A stretch of 64,000 nucleotides of DNA, from positions 6,562,819-6,626,818 of the forward strand of contig CM031870.1 in assembly GCA_018697195.1 (NCBI GenBank), in the 5' to 3' direction. Positions 46,551 to 57,434 of this stretch are shown here, piece after piece (position 1 is the first letter of the stretch; each line of letters begins with the position of its first letter). This DNA is from Certhia americana. Lineage: Eukaryota > Chordata > Aves > Passeriformes > Certhiidae. The position numbers and the translations under genes were made by a program. The notes under the pieces were generated by a model. That model had not been told where the DNA came from. It ran no database searches and worked only from the letters and a program-made list of their open reading frames with translations.

Positions 46551-48186
46551 GTGCCCCGCTCTCCCTCCCTGGCACCGCGTCAGTGACAGCGGCTCCCCAG
46601 CCCCCCTCAGCACCTCCCGGCGCTGCCCCGACCCTTCCCTCGTAGGGCACCGGGAGCGGAGGGCCCCAGCCCGCTCCCCGCCCGCTGTTGCGGCGTTGCC
46701 GGTGGAGATGGGGCGGGCCCGGCGCGCCGCTTGCCGCCGCCTGAGGGCGCCGGTGTGCGGGGCGGGGTGGGTTCCCCTCAGTGCAGCCGGAGCCAGTCGC
46801 TTTAGTAGACAATTTATTTTGATAAACTTGCTCAATAACAAAAATACAAGTGAAGAAAATTATGTTCATTTTATACAGTTTGTATTAACATTTGTTCGGA
46901 AATCATTAATTGGAAAAATGCTCTAACCAATAGAAAACAACCCTCAGTAAAGGCCGGGGGGGCGCAGGCAGCGGGCCCGGCCTCGAGCCCAAGCCGGACA
47001 GCCCGCCTGCAGACACCATTTCCTTCATTATGTTCATCCTTCACAAAGGTTTTAAAGGACAGCTTTCATTTTCCCGTGTGTGTGTGTGTGTCGGGGCAAA
47101 CAGGAACCTACAGTCGTGTTGTGGAGTGGTTAAGGACCGTGTCGGAAGCACAGGGACGGCGAAAGTGCCCGGCTCTGGCGCATCCCCTCAGCCAGAGGCC
47201 GGGGCTCGGAGTGTGGCACACTGCCCGTGCCTTTGCACACAGCATCGCTCTCAGCTGCAGGAACAGCGGAAAAACTACGGCAAAGGGTTAGGCTGCTGTG
47301 TTCTGGGGAGCACACCCTCCCCAGGTCTGAGCCAAACAGCTTCCCGGTGATTATTTCAGTTGAGCTCCATGATAAGATTTATACAGACAAATTTACTAGC
47401 TTTTCCCTTCTGAAAATATTGTCAGTTTTCAATCTTACATTTTGTTAGCCAAATAAATGATAAAGTGTGCGCAAATTACAATTATGATGGGGCATCAAAC
47501 CTTTGGGAGGATTTAGAAGCAAAAGAATAAACGTAATTCTCTGGTGATGTATGAAATGAGCTGTCCTTCAAAAAGTTAAAAAATAATGGCTGGCAGAATC
47601 AGGAAAGTTTATGTAAACACTCAACACAAATATGGGATTACCTTTGGAGAAGATTCATATGGAACATTTGCTTTTCATGAACTGAAAAAGTCTACAGATG
47701 TTTAGGCATGTTCAATACGGACTTCCTGTAGTTCAAAACAAAATCTTGTGCAAATAAAACCTATAAATAGTCTTCAGCAGATTTTACAGTGATGCTCTTA
47801 GGTATGAAAAGAATGCACACAACTTTAAAACAAAAGTAGCAGACATAAGTTTGACAAATGATTGCACCATAAAACAGTGTTTTATATACAGTTTACAAGA
47901 TATGATTTTCTGCTATAAATTAATACTGTACTATATAGTACTTAGTGACCTTATTAAAAGCAACTGTTGACAGCTGTTCTCTTCAATTACTGGGTTGGAT
48001 TTTTTAAAATGCATTTGGCCACATCTATTTCTGGACTTGGAATGCTCAAATATTTAATAAATCTGTTTGTTAAACCCTTGCTAACATTTAATAATTCATA
48101 GCAATTACACTGGCAGATCAGATCAATTTCCAGTCAGCCAACCACAGCCTGGGTACTCTCTAAGATAAGTGGGGTTTTTTGTTTGG

Positions 48187-48211
48187 TTTTTTTTTTTTTT
48201 TTTTTTTTTTT
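48187..48211. repeat. Poly-T run of 25
   Basis: The longest homopolymer in the window, in the inferred MOSMO 3' UTR, where it would be an A-run in the transcript. Confidence 0.85.
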
Positions 48212-49740
48212 AATTATTGTTATGATCCTTTTAATCAAAGCCTAAATCCACATGATGTTACAGTAACTGAAAGTAAGTTGGAGGGGCAGGAAGGGAAAGA
48301 AATGTTAGCAGCTGAGAAACTCTCCCCACCCCCCAGCTGTGTTCCAGTTACTAAAATCTCAAACTATTTACAAGTGTAACATTTCTGAAAAGGTAATTTA
48401 TAATCCAAGTTTTAGTGAATACTTTATCTTAGGACACGGTAGTGATAACACCAAAATTTTGACACATATCAAGCAGCTGAACCCAGCCTTTTGCTTCCAC
48501 CACTATCACTAGGGGCCTCAGACTGCCCATGCAGATGAAGGTTTAAATTAGGAACCAAATTATATTCAAACCATGACTTCCAAGTAAGTGCTTGGCTGTA
48601 TTTACAGATTAGTATACTTTGGAAAAATTTAGTGATCCATAAACACTCCATTCTACCTGTGAATGAGCTGACTGGAAAAAATAATTACTTAGAAACCATT
48701 CCAGTGGCAAGTTTGGTAATAGATTTCAAAAGAAACTATACATCAACAAATAACCTTTTTGCATTAAAATACCTTGGGAAAATAATTGTGCAAGCTGTGT
48801 TATTTATTTAAACACTCCAGCTTATCTGGTAAGTGATAATTTTGGAAACTGCTGATTTTATTTTAACAAAAATCTCATCCTAAAATGACTGTCTATTCAT
48901 TAATGCAGTTCCCCATGAAAGCTCAATGAAACAGTGCTCAAAACAGACTTTTTTTGTTTGTTTTCAGAATGAATCTCAGGTAAACTATGCATTAACTGGA
49001 AAACAAATACTGATAGTGCAGGCAGCTTCCCTGGAACACCAACCAACCTAGTAGTGAATTAAGACGTCTGTGGATTCAATGGTTTATCTTTGTATTGAAA
49101 AATAAAACTACTTTTAGTGAGGAATATTTACTCCAAATTTGGGTGGCCATTAAATCTGCATTTAAAATAACTTTACTAAACAAGGCATACATTTTTAACA
49201 ATTATATTGCTCGGTTTTTTTGCAAAGATGAATTAATACTCAGCTAAAAATAAGTACATCCATCTTTGCAGTGGGATAGTGTTTGTTTGCATTATTTTAA
49301 ACATTGCATTTTATATGTGTTAGAGAAATGCTAACCTATGGTAAAATGCTGTGCTTGAACATACATGAATGCTAATCTAACAATGCAGTAGAAAAAGAGA
49401 TTTTCTGTACAACAGTTGCTAATAATTTAAATAGTGTCAGTTTCCCAAAATTAGGATTTTAAGGTATGAAATGATCTCACCTTCTACCTCATATACAAAT
49501 AAATTACCATAAAAAGAATTTTAGCTTAACTTAAAATTGCACCTAAAAAGGCATGGATCGTTTGTACCTATTACTGTAAAAAACTGTTAAAATCAAGGGC
49601 TGCTACAAAGAATGAGGTAAACTGAAGACTCTCAGCTATGTGGCCTTCAGAAAAATGGCTTTTTTTCTATTGAGTTCTAGTTTTGCACACCACAGTGTTT
49701 TGCTAGCAAAGCATTCTGAGTTCTTTTCCAGGAATCATTT

Positions 49741-49827
49741 GTGTGTATATACATATATATACATATGTGTATATACACACACACACACACACACACATAC
49801 ACACACACTGTATACTGCATCAGCAAA

Positions 49828-49860
<33 letters not shown>

Positions 49861-49873
49861 TATATAAATATAA
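49741..49873. repeat. Compound CA/TA microsatellite
   Basis: Alternating TA and CA dinucleotides: TATA/CA mix at 49746-49773, a mostly pure CA run at 49774-49808, and a mostly pure TA run at 49827-49872. It explains the repetitive Tyr-Ile and Thr-His ORFs on the plus strand. It is likely length-polymorphic. Confidence 0.9.
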
Positions 49874-50474
49874 GGATGAAATCCCCCTCTAAAACCTTAA
49901 GTTCCATAGTGTTTCCTAGAGCTTATGGGGGAGCAGGGGATGTATGTCTTTTTGCTGTTACGTACATTGAGAGAACATGTTTTGATCTATTGGCTTCTTG
50001 GTGCAGTAATGCAAGATTGATCCACACTGGTGCCAAAGGCTTTGCTCATCAGAAGGAAGATGTAAAACACTAATCTCCTAAACAGCGAGGCCAGCCTCAC
50101 TTGAATTCCTCTGCAACCCTCTGGTCCACCACAAAGTTCATAAATACTTTGACTTCCAAATTGTTAGACATTAAAAACGGGAACAGTCCAGTAACATGGG
50201 GCATTATGTTTCTCAGTGTAAAGCATTCTTCACTAGTTCCTATCACAGTGCAGACCTGACTGCATTGAAGTATGCTCAGGAGATTAGTCAGTGTGGTCTG
50301 TATTTGGTTATGGGAAAGGCTCTCCTTTTTTTCATCCAAAGTGCATAGTGAGAACAAGTCAAAGCATTCCTCTTTTCAGTCAGTGTTTGATAGTCTGATT
50401 TAGGCATCCTCCTGAGAATGCAATTCTGATGTCTTGCTCTTTTCCAAAATAAAGTCTTGCAGTCCAGACATTCA

Positions 50475-50659
50475 TCAGCCAGGTAAACAAACTTTGCCAG
50501 CAAATAGAAGTCCCACTATTGTAAAGAAAATGGATAGGACAAACAGTACATACGAAGACCCAACCACTGTGTTATTGGGTAATTTATATGGTTGACCTCC
50601 AACTTCATTGATGTAAAATCCTATTGGAAATATTAGGGCTGCCATACAGAATAGAATCA
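50475..50659 (-). CDS. MOSMO: MOSMO coding exon 3 with stop
   Basis: Encodes the last 61 residues (counting the Met shared with exon 2) and the stop. It includes FYINEVGGQPYKLPNNTVVG and the final membrane segment, ending GKVCLPG. The acceptor is TTCTCTTGGCAG. NNT is a potential N-glycosylation sequon, although its side of the membrane is not shown by sequence. Confidence 0.94.
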
Positions 50660-53600
50660 CTGCCAAGAGAAAAGAAAAGAAAGAAACAGTCACTGCAGTG
50701 TTAAAGTGAAAATAAATCTACCCGTTCACAGAGTGCTCCAGAAAAATAAGCAAAATATCCTGACTGACCTGAAAAGCTTAAATCAGAGCAATCTGAGCTG
50801 GTAACTTGCTTGAAATGACAGAGTAGGCTTTATGATGCTTTCAAAACATCCCTCATCTACTCCCAAGAAAGACTAAAAGTCCCCAGTTTTGCCTGTAATT
50901 TCAGGTCAGCTCACTAGATCATGGACAGTCTTTACAGAATAAAATACTGGTAGATATACTTCTATCACCATCTCAAAATTCAATCATTTCTTCTCCAGTT
51001 ATTTTTGAGTCATTTAACCCAGTCAAAATAACATTCAACATTGAAGAAACTTTTTCTATTATCAGTTGTCTTTTTCCAACTGTAGTTGCCCTGTCCCATT
51101 CTTCACACATTCATTTTCTATAAAAGCTAAAAATAGAAAACACACAGATTGTCATTACAGTTTCTTTCAAGATTAAAAGATTCCAGTTCCCTAACGTTAT
51201 ATGAATGTTTCCTTAGATTATTAAATATCCTTAGAATTTCCCATTGTAATACAATGAAATGAAAGTTTTCTGATTCAGTTTAATTCAAGCTTCTCAGACT
51301 CTGTGAACGAAGAGACCAAGCAGTGAGGGGTTTTATTACACTTCAAACTTCTGTATATGTTTAGTTCTTGCAACTGACTGTATGAAAGTACAGAAAATCC
51401 AAAACTCCCGTTAAAGAATTACGTTACGGATTTCACAGGCCTTCAAGTATCAATAGTGGCCAAGATCCCTCACAGCACATTTCAATACCCTGATCAAATC
51501 CAGGAGAGAACATCCAGTGTTGTTACTTGGATGATAACTTCAGTGTTCCTGTGACACACCTTTGGAAACGTAACCCTGTTGAGTTTGGATGTAGCTGTGC
51601 AGGACTCTATTGTCAACCAAGGGAATGACTCCTAAATATCACCCCTCTGAGAGGCAAGATATTCTTCACAATAAAAAGGATTAGCTTTTGAATTGTTTTG
51701 ATTGTATATGCAAGAATATACAATTGGTTTTTTTAATAAAACAGAATTTTATCCGATTCTACCAGTTCAGTCAAGTATTCATGCTTTACTCTTATTTCAT
51801 TTCTATGTGCTTCAGTGTTGTTTCAGACATATTGCCTGTGAGCAGAACATGGCACCACAATACCTGTAATTCAACCAAATCTAATTAGATCTGGAGGGAG
51901 GAGATGAACCTGCTCTGTTCTCTCACCAAACCCACAAATCCACATACCAACATCTTCTAACATGAAGCACAGCTCACACTGAAGCCTCTCCTAGACCTGA
52001 AACTCTGCCTATAACCTGGCCACACACAAAAACGAAAATTCAAGCCAAGTTACAATGCTCCTGCTTGAACAAAGTGCATCATATGCTGATTTTTTTTTAG
52101 CTTTCTCTAGTTAATAGGGGCTGCTGCTTCAAGTTTGTTAGTAAAGGACCCAGGTACTGTCCTCGTCTCTCTTCTCCACCACTGTAAGACAGATGAAACC
52201 CTGGGGATGCTGTTCCCTACTTGAGCTTCTTTAAAAGCCAAACAAGCAACATCAAAACCCACTGGCAATAGTAACAGCCATCACCTTAATCACCAACTCC
52301 CCTGCAAGAAGTGCTGCAGCTGCTTTTGTTTGCAAAGGTATGCGAAATAAAATGAGGAGCTTGCCTGTCCCCTTTGGCATCACTAGAACAAAGTTTCTAG
52401 TCTTTAGAAATGAGAAAACGTTTGGCTGGAGCAGCATCAACATTTTTAAACATAGCTTAACCACTGTTCTTCCTCACTAAATACAGATGCTCCAGTTTAT
52501 CCAGCTGAAGTGCTCACACTAAACCCGTTTTTTAATGGGTTCCGTGTATATCCAAGATGAACAGTTTACCACATCCTTTATATCTCAGTGCTTATGATTT
52601 CCATAGCACAGGCCTCAGTTTTGAGGAAAAAACAGTCATATTCTAAAAGATACTGGGCATGATGAATCTGAATTCAGTGTCCAAGTAGGATCTGGGCATA
52701 AACAAAGAAGGATGCTTTCATAAACCATGATCCACATCAGAACACCAGCTGCTCGTTGCCTTCTAGAACATATAAAGCAGCTTTCACAACACCTTGAGTC
52801 AAGAGCAGCCAGCACCAGGATCATTCCTTTGGCTGCCAGGGCCGTGCAGGAAAACGCAGATGTTCCACTGGAGGGGGCTCGTGTCCCGCTCGCACTGTGC
52901 CCGCACCACCGGGTTATTCTTCAAAGGGCAAGGGAAAGAGCACAATCAGAAAACATCTGGCAACTGCAGTTGCCACATTCCTGCTCAGTGCCACCTCGTT
53001 AGCCCGTCTATTAGAACAGAACCAAAGAGCCAGACAGCAGACGTTAAACATTAAACAATGAAAAAAGTTTTAATATACACAATTATTGGTCCATGTAATT
53101 CCACATTACACAATCTTACACAATCAAAAAAGTTTCCTTTTTTTAATTGTATCTCAGACATCTGAATCCGTCTGAGGAAAGCATGGGTATGTGTTTCTTG
53201 AGCAGACTTATGTAAAAGCATAGAAGAGCTTTCTAGCCTGCATCTGAATGGTGGCTGTCAAAAAACCCAATGAGTTCTTGTAATTCTTTAGCTTGAAATG
53301 GTTTTGAGCATCTAATGACAACTTCAAATGAAATCTGGTCTTAAAAAAACTTTTAGTCTTCTGAGGGCTCACTGTAATATCTGCTTGCCTCTGTAGAGAC
53401 ACATAACATACAAAGCAGCACCTGGTACAAATCTTTAATAAACTGAGAAGCACTTTATTCACTGGGGAACACCAGAGACAGACATTCACAGGATAGCTAC
53501 TGTTAGTTAAGGATGTGATTATCCTGCTCCATTTTTACTTCCATTCCAAAAAGCAGTCCATTACTGCTCATGAACTTTTAAATCCTCAGGAAAAAAACAA

Positions 53601-56600
53601 ACCAAATCCAGACTCTCTGGTAACTGCTGGAAAAAATATAGAAATACCATTTTTCTGTCTAGCATCTTCTCCCTTGATACATCTCAGAGAGGCATCTCAT
53701 TCAGTAGTGGCAGACACAGAATTCATTCCCTTTTTAGTTGGCAGCAGATGGTAAGAGACCCGAATCTCTACAATGTAAACAGATCTTGAGGGAGCTCTGT
53801 GAATTCCTGCAACAGCCAAAATTGCAGTAACATACATGAGATCACCTATGTGGCCTCCATGGGGAATTAGCTGTGGACATCATTTCTATTTATGGAACCT
53901 AACAGTATCTGTCTGAAGGACCATGAAAATGCAACGTTAGAGATTTCCACACCTTCACCACATCCTATATTTTCAACCGGAGGACAGAAAACAAGCACCC
54001 TAAAAAGGCAAGAGATTTACATAAATATGAAGCAGAAATAGCAAAATAGGAGCAGTGTCAGAGACATATGGAAAAATACCAAAGCCAGGTCACTTTCTGG
54101 CTACCAACTTAAGTCACTGTGCCCCAAGGCATATTTAGTGTATAGAGGTAGAGAATCTGGGATGCAAATGGCAGTTCTGGAACACAAGCAAAGGAACAGC
54201 TGATCAGAGCTTTGCCTGCTACCTACTCAGGAAGCACAGCTATAGGTTTGCTCATTGAAGAATCACACAAAACCTGGGCATGCACAGATGAACACCAACA
54301 AGGAACCTGTTTTTCATTACACTTATGAAAGTGGTACTACTAAAACACCAGTGATAGTTTTAATGGTATCTCTGCCCAGAGTGACAATACCTATCACATC
54401 AGTAGGAATACTGATTCCTGGAAGACTCTTCTCAACATAAAATGAAGGAAAACCTTCACATTTATCTGTACAAGACTTTTCTCACTCATGCAGTATGACC
54501 TGGAGGATAGCCATATCTCTCCTCTCCACAAAGCTGTTTGCAGAGACATCAGAAGGGTAAGTTTCTGTGCAGTAAATCCAACAACAACTGGGAATGAGGA
54601 AAATGCTGTGCTTGTAAGTACCCTCTGCGGTGTATCCCTTCAGAAGTGTAGAGAAGAGAACTGACAGATTAAACTTCTGTCATCATGTCTCTCAGCTAAA
54701 CAACATAAACAAGACCACTCCCAGCAACAATTCACATTTATAGGTATGCAGATGAAAAAACTTGGCTATAGGTATTTACTTGAAAACACCTGGAGTCATC
54801 CGAGATGACGAGATTACAAACAAAAATTCCATGAAAAACATAAGTTATACAACTATGTATAAATTTCAGCATGAACTGGGCAAAGTGACCTCTTACCAGG
54901 CTTTCCTTGCTGCTCTCAGAGTTGTAAGGAAAAGGCTGAGCAAAAGGATTCCTTTGCCTCAGACATTTACTCCAGACCCCCATGCATTTGAAAGAACAGA
55001 GCTGCCAGTCCCAGAGCTTCCCTTGAAGCCCCAGCAGATTTCTCTGCCTGCCCCGGATAGCATGCTAGCAGCCTGCACGAGGCCACTGAGTCCTGAAATC
55101 ACTTGCAGATGAGATGCAATACAAATATGAAGTCTTCCCTGCTCCCTTCTAATGAGTTACATGTTTTCATCTGAACAGCACTGGCACTTCACAGGAAGGA
55201 TCTGCTCAGGGTATTCCAGGTTGATTCTACATGGCTACGTATTTCCTAATACTAACCTACAAATAGATTACTAATTTGTGCTGCACCCAATGAACCACAG
55301 AAGTCACTCTCAACAGCTTCCCGAAAAATCTAGAATTCTTTCTTCCATTCACTTCTATTTTTCAAAATTAATTTTATTAGCAAGCAAGTTCAGAGATAAA
55401 ATTCCCCATCATCTTTGTTAACAGGAATGCAAAGGTCACAGAGTTGTATGTATTGAAGATGAATACCAAAGACATTGAATTTTATAATTTCAGCAATTCA
55501 GAGATCATATCTTAATAGAATTATGAGTAATTCTGTCTTGCAAAAGAACAAATTAGTGTATTTCATTATTAAACATTTCATACCAAGAAGACAAGTGCTG
55601 AAATAAAAATGTCCTTCTACACTGAGACATCAAATAATGAACCTGTTGCAAGCCTGAATAAATCTCTAGAGAAAAAAACCCAAAACAAAAAAGCTTTAGG
55701 GTACCGTACTTTTTGGCTGAACTAATCATCACAGCTGCAGAAAACTAAAGCTGCAGGGATGTAATGATTTGAGATATTAAAGAAAAACATTGATATCTAG
55801 AATTCAGACTCCTTTCTTTTACCCAAGAGCTTTGACTCCAGCTCACTGTAACCATTTTAACTTTACCCCCTCCCCCCCCATATTAGATACACATGAAATA
55901 TGTATAGACAGGTACACTGGAAAAGTTGGGATGGAATATTCAGTAATACTCAGGTCTGCTATTTTAATCATTCACCAGAAAATAAATGCAAGTCAATCAC
56001 AATGGATACAGCATTTCAATAGCTCCATTGTCTGCAAGAGCTGCACTATTAATTTAATATGCTGTGTAGCAACGTTGTCAGAAAGATGGCTTTGATTGTA
56101 CAAGTGCCTCAGTGAAGTACCTTTGTTGAAGCCAAGCACTTTTTAATATTACTCCCTTCCCAAAAACAAGGTTAAATCTAACTCGTATAAGATATCATTA
56201 GATGTCACAGAGTTCCATTAAACCTTATTTATGCCCATGTAAACCACAAACTTGCATTTTCTAGTTAGTGTTCACACTACCTTTAGTGGTTTGTCATAAT
56301 TCAAGTCAATTTAAAAGCCCTCAGGTTTTGAGTTTTTTCATGCTGTCATCCCCACCATTAAGGCACCATTTCACAGTTGGGCTAAGCCTGTAACACACAC
56401 CAAGAAAAGGAAGTTTGAAAGTTATTCTCCTTACTCATTATAACTGTCTTTTTTTTTTGCCCTGAAGTAGCCATAGGATATGTTTCCCTCTGTGTAAGCA
56501 CAGGGCTGCTGGAGAAGGCTCAGCTGTGAGGAGTTATGGTGCTCATGCAGAGCACAATGAAGGGAGGCAGAAAAGCACTGGTACTCCTCCCTCTGGTAAA

Positions 56601-57434
56601 GCACGGCTGCAGGTCACTTCTGGAAGCAGAAGTCTCAGTGCTGTGAGGCACAGCAGATGCTCTGCAGTGGGCAATCCTCCTGCATAGCCAATTAGGATGC
56701 AGACATTCTGAATAAAGCAGCTGCTGTGAGCATGAAGCAGAACTGAACCTCAAACCCAAAGAGGTATACATGACACACCTGAGTAAGGTACAGGTCACCT
56801 CAGATGTACCAACTGCCTCCTCTGCCTCGAGAGGGAATTTTCAGTAATTGCAAGCTGCTAGGATTATGTCCTAGATATATGGGAGTGGGGAATTATGAAA
56901 TACTACAGCCATTCAAGTCAGGACTGACGTCTTCTATCCCTGCTCATTTTCTTAGGTCAATTAAAAGGACTGCCCAAGGAAGGTAACAGGTCAGGCCTTC
57001 CTTTCTTTCACACCATTATTCCCCCTCAATCACAGTCACTTAGGATACCAGCCCCTTATTTCTGAAGACTTATTTTTCCCTCAGATGTGGTATTCAAAGA
57101 GAAAGAATGTTTGGCATAGCAGGAGCCCTAAGCACTTGCTCCTTTCCAACACTATGGTGTTATTTCAGACTCCACCAGTTTATCCTGCATACAGGTCAAC
57201 TGTGCAGTTGAGGTCACTTACTTCCAGTGAAAGCTATCCAGCGGGCATATTTAGTAGCTTCTCTTCGCCAGTGGGAAGCCACCAGCAAACCACATGTGAC
57301 AGTTAGTGAAATGATTCCCATTATGATGAAAAATAACGTAGTGACCCACTCGGGAGGCAGCCGTGGAGGAATACAGGTCCTGTCACGTCCATGGATGGTT
57401 TGACACTGTCGCACAAGGCCAACTGTGAGAGCAC
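50475..57434 (-). CDS. MOSMO: MOSMO, modulator of smoothened (partial: exons 2-3)
   Basis: Four-helix membrane protein that lowers Smoothened levels at the plasma and ciliary membrane, working with MEGF8 and MGRN1 (established for the mammalian protein), and so restrains Hedgehog signalling. The two exons here encode the last 131-132 residues of a protein of 167 in human. Three hydrophobic segments are visible: one containing TTLFFIIMGIISLTVTCGLL, one from WIAFTG into MILFCMAALIFPIGF, and a last one around SYVLFVLSIFFTIVGLLFAG. The protein ends VCLPG. Exon 1, with the start codon and first membrane segment, is not in the window and should lie beyond 64000. As far as I can recall the human protein, these residues are the same. 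No break was seen. Confidence 0.92.
50660..57221. other. MOSMO: MOSMO intron 2
   Basis: About 6.6 kb of AT-rich intron. I found no exon, RNA gene or mobile element. ORFs of 60-116 residues on the plus strand (for example 54762-55112) have no recognisable features. Confidence 0.6.
57222..57434 (-). CDS. MOSMO: MOSMO coding exon 2
   Basis: Encodes GALTVGLVRQCQTIHGRDRT through RWIAFTG. The acceptor is TGTATTTTCAG. The donor is GGAA followed by GTAAGT, with the exon ending in phase 1 so that A joins TG of exon 3 to make Met. The loop carries two Cys (in RQCQ and RTCIPP) that could pair extracellularly. Confidence 0.93.

Larger units (their letters stand above)
46200..47010 (-). promoter_or_regulatory. 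VWA3A: CpG island, VWA3A promoter and 5' exon
   Basis: GC- and CpG-rich sequence at about 46200-46800 and again at 46950-47010 surrounds the VWA3A start codon and upstream region. An AT-rich block of about 125 bp interrupts it at 46800-46925. No TATA box is evident, as usual for CpG-island promoters. A half RFX/X-box-like site (GTTGCC followed by GGTGGA) is at 46695-46706. Confidence 0.65.
46809..50474 (-). other. MOSMO: Inferred MOSMO 3' UTR
   Basis: AT-rich sequence downstream of the MOSMO stop codon, without any confident exon. A possible polyadenylation signal AATAAA (plus-strand TTTATT) lies at about 46811-46816, beyond which the VWA3A CpG island resumes. That would give a 3' UTR of about 3.7 kb. 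Earlier signals, such as near 48800, may also be used. The span is inferred from position and the hexamer only. Confidence 0.45.

Noticed and set aside
46285..46869. 194-residue ORF on the minus strand through the VWA3A CpG island
   Set aside because: It is open because the DNA is GC-rich, its ATG sits in the AT-rich block inferred as the MOSMO 3' end, and the composition is low-complexity Ala/Gly/Pro/Arg. Only its in-frame segment 46408-46452 is used as exon 1.
49640..50073. Plus-strand ORFs rich in Tyr-Ile and Thr-His
   Set aside because: They are translations of the TA/CA microsatellite.
52727..53054. Overlapping plus-strand ORFs of 86-91 residues in MOSMO intron 2
   Set aside because: No splice signals, no known domain, and two frames are open at once; they look like chance in a locally GC-richer patch.
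54762..55112. 116-residue plus-strand ORF in MOSMO intron 2
   Set aside because: No promoter, no recognisable motif, and no matching splice sites. A protein search would be needed to revive it.
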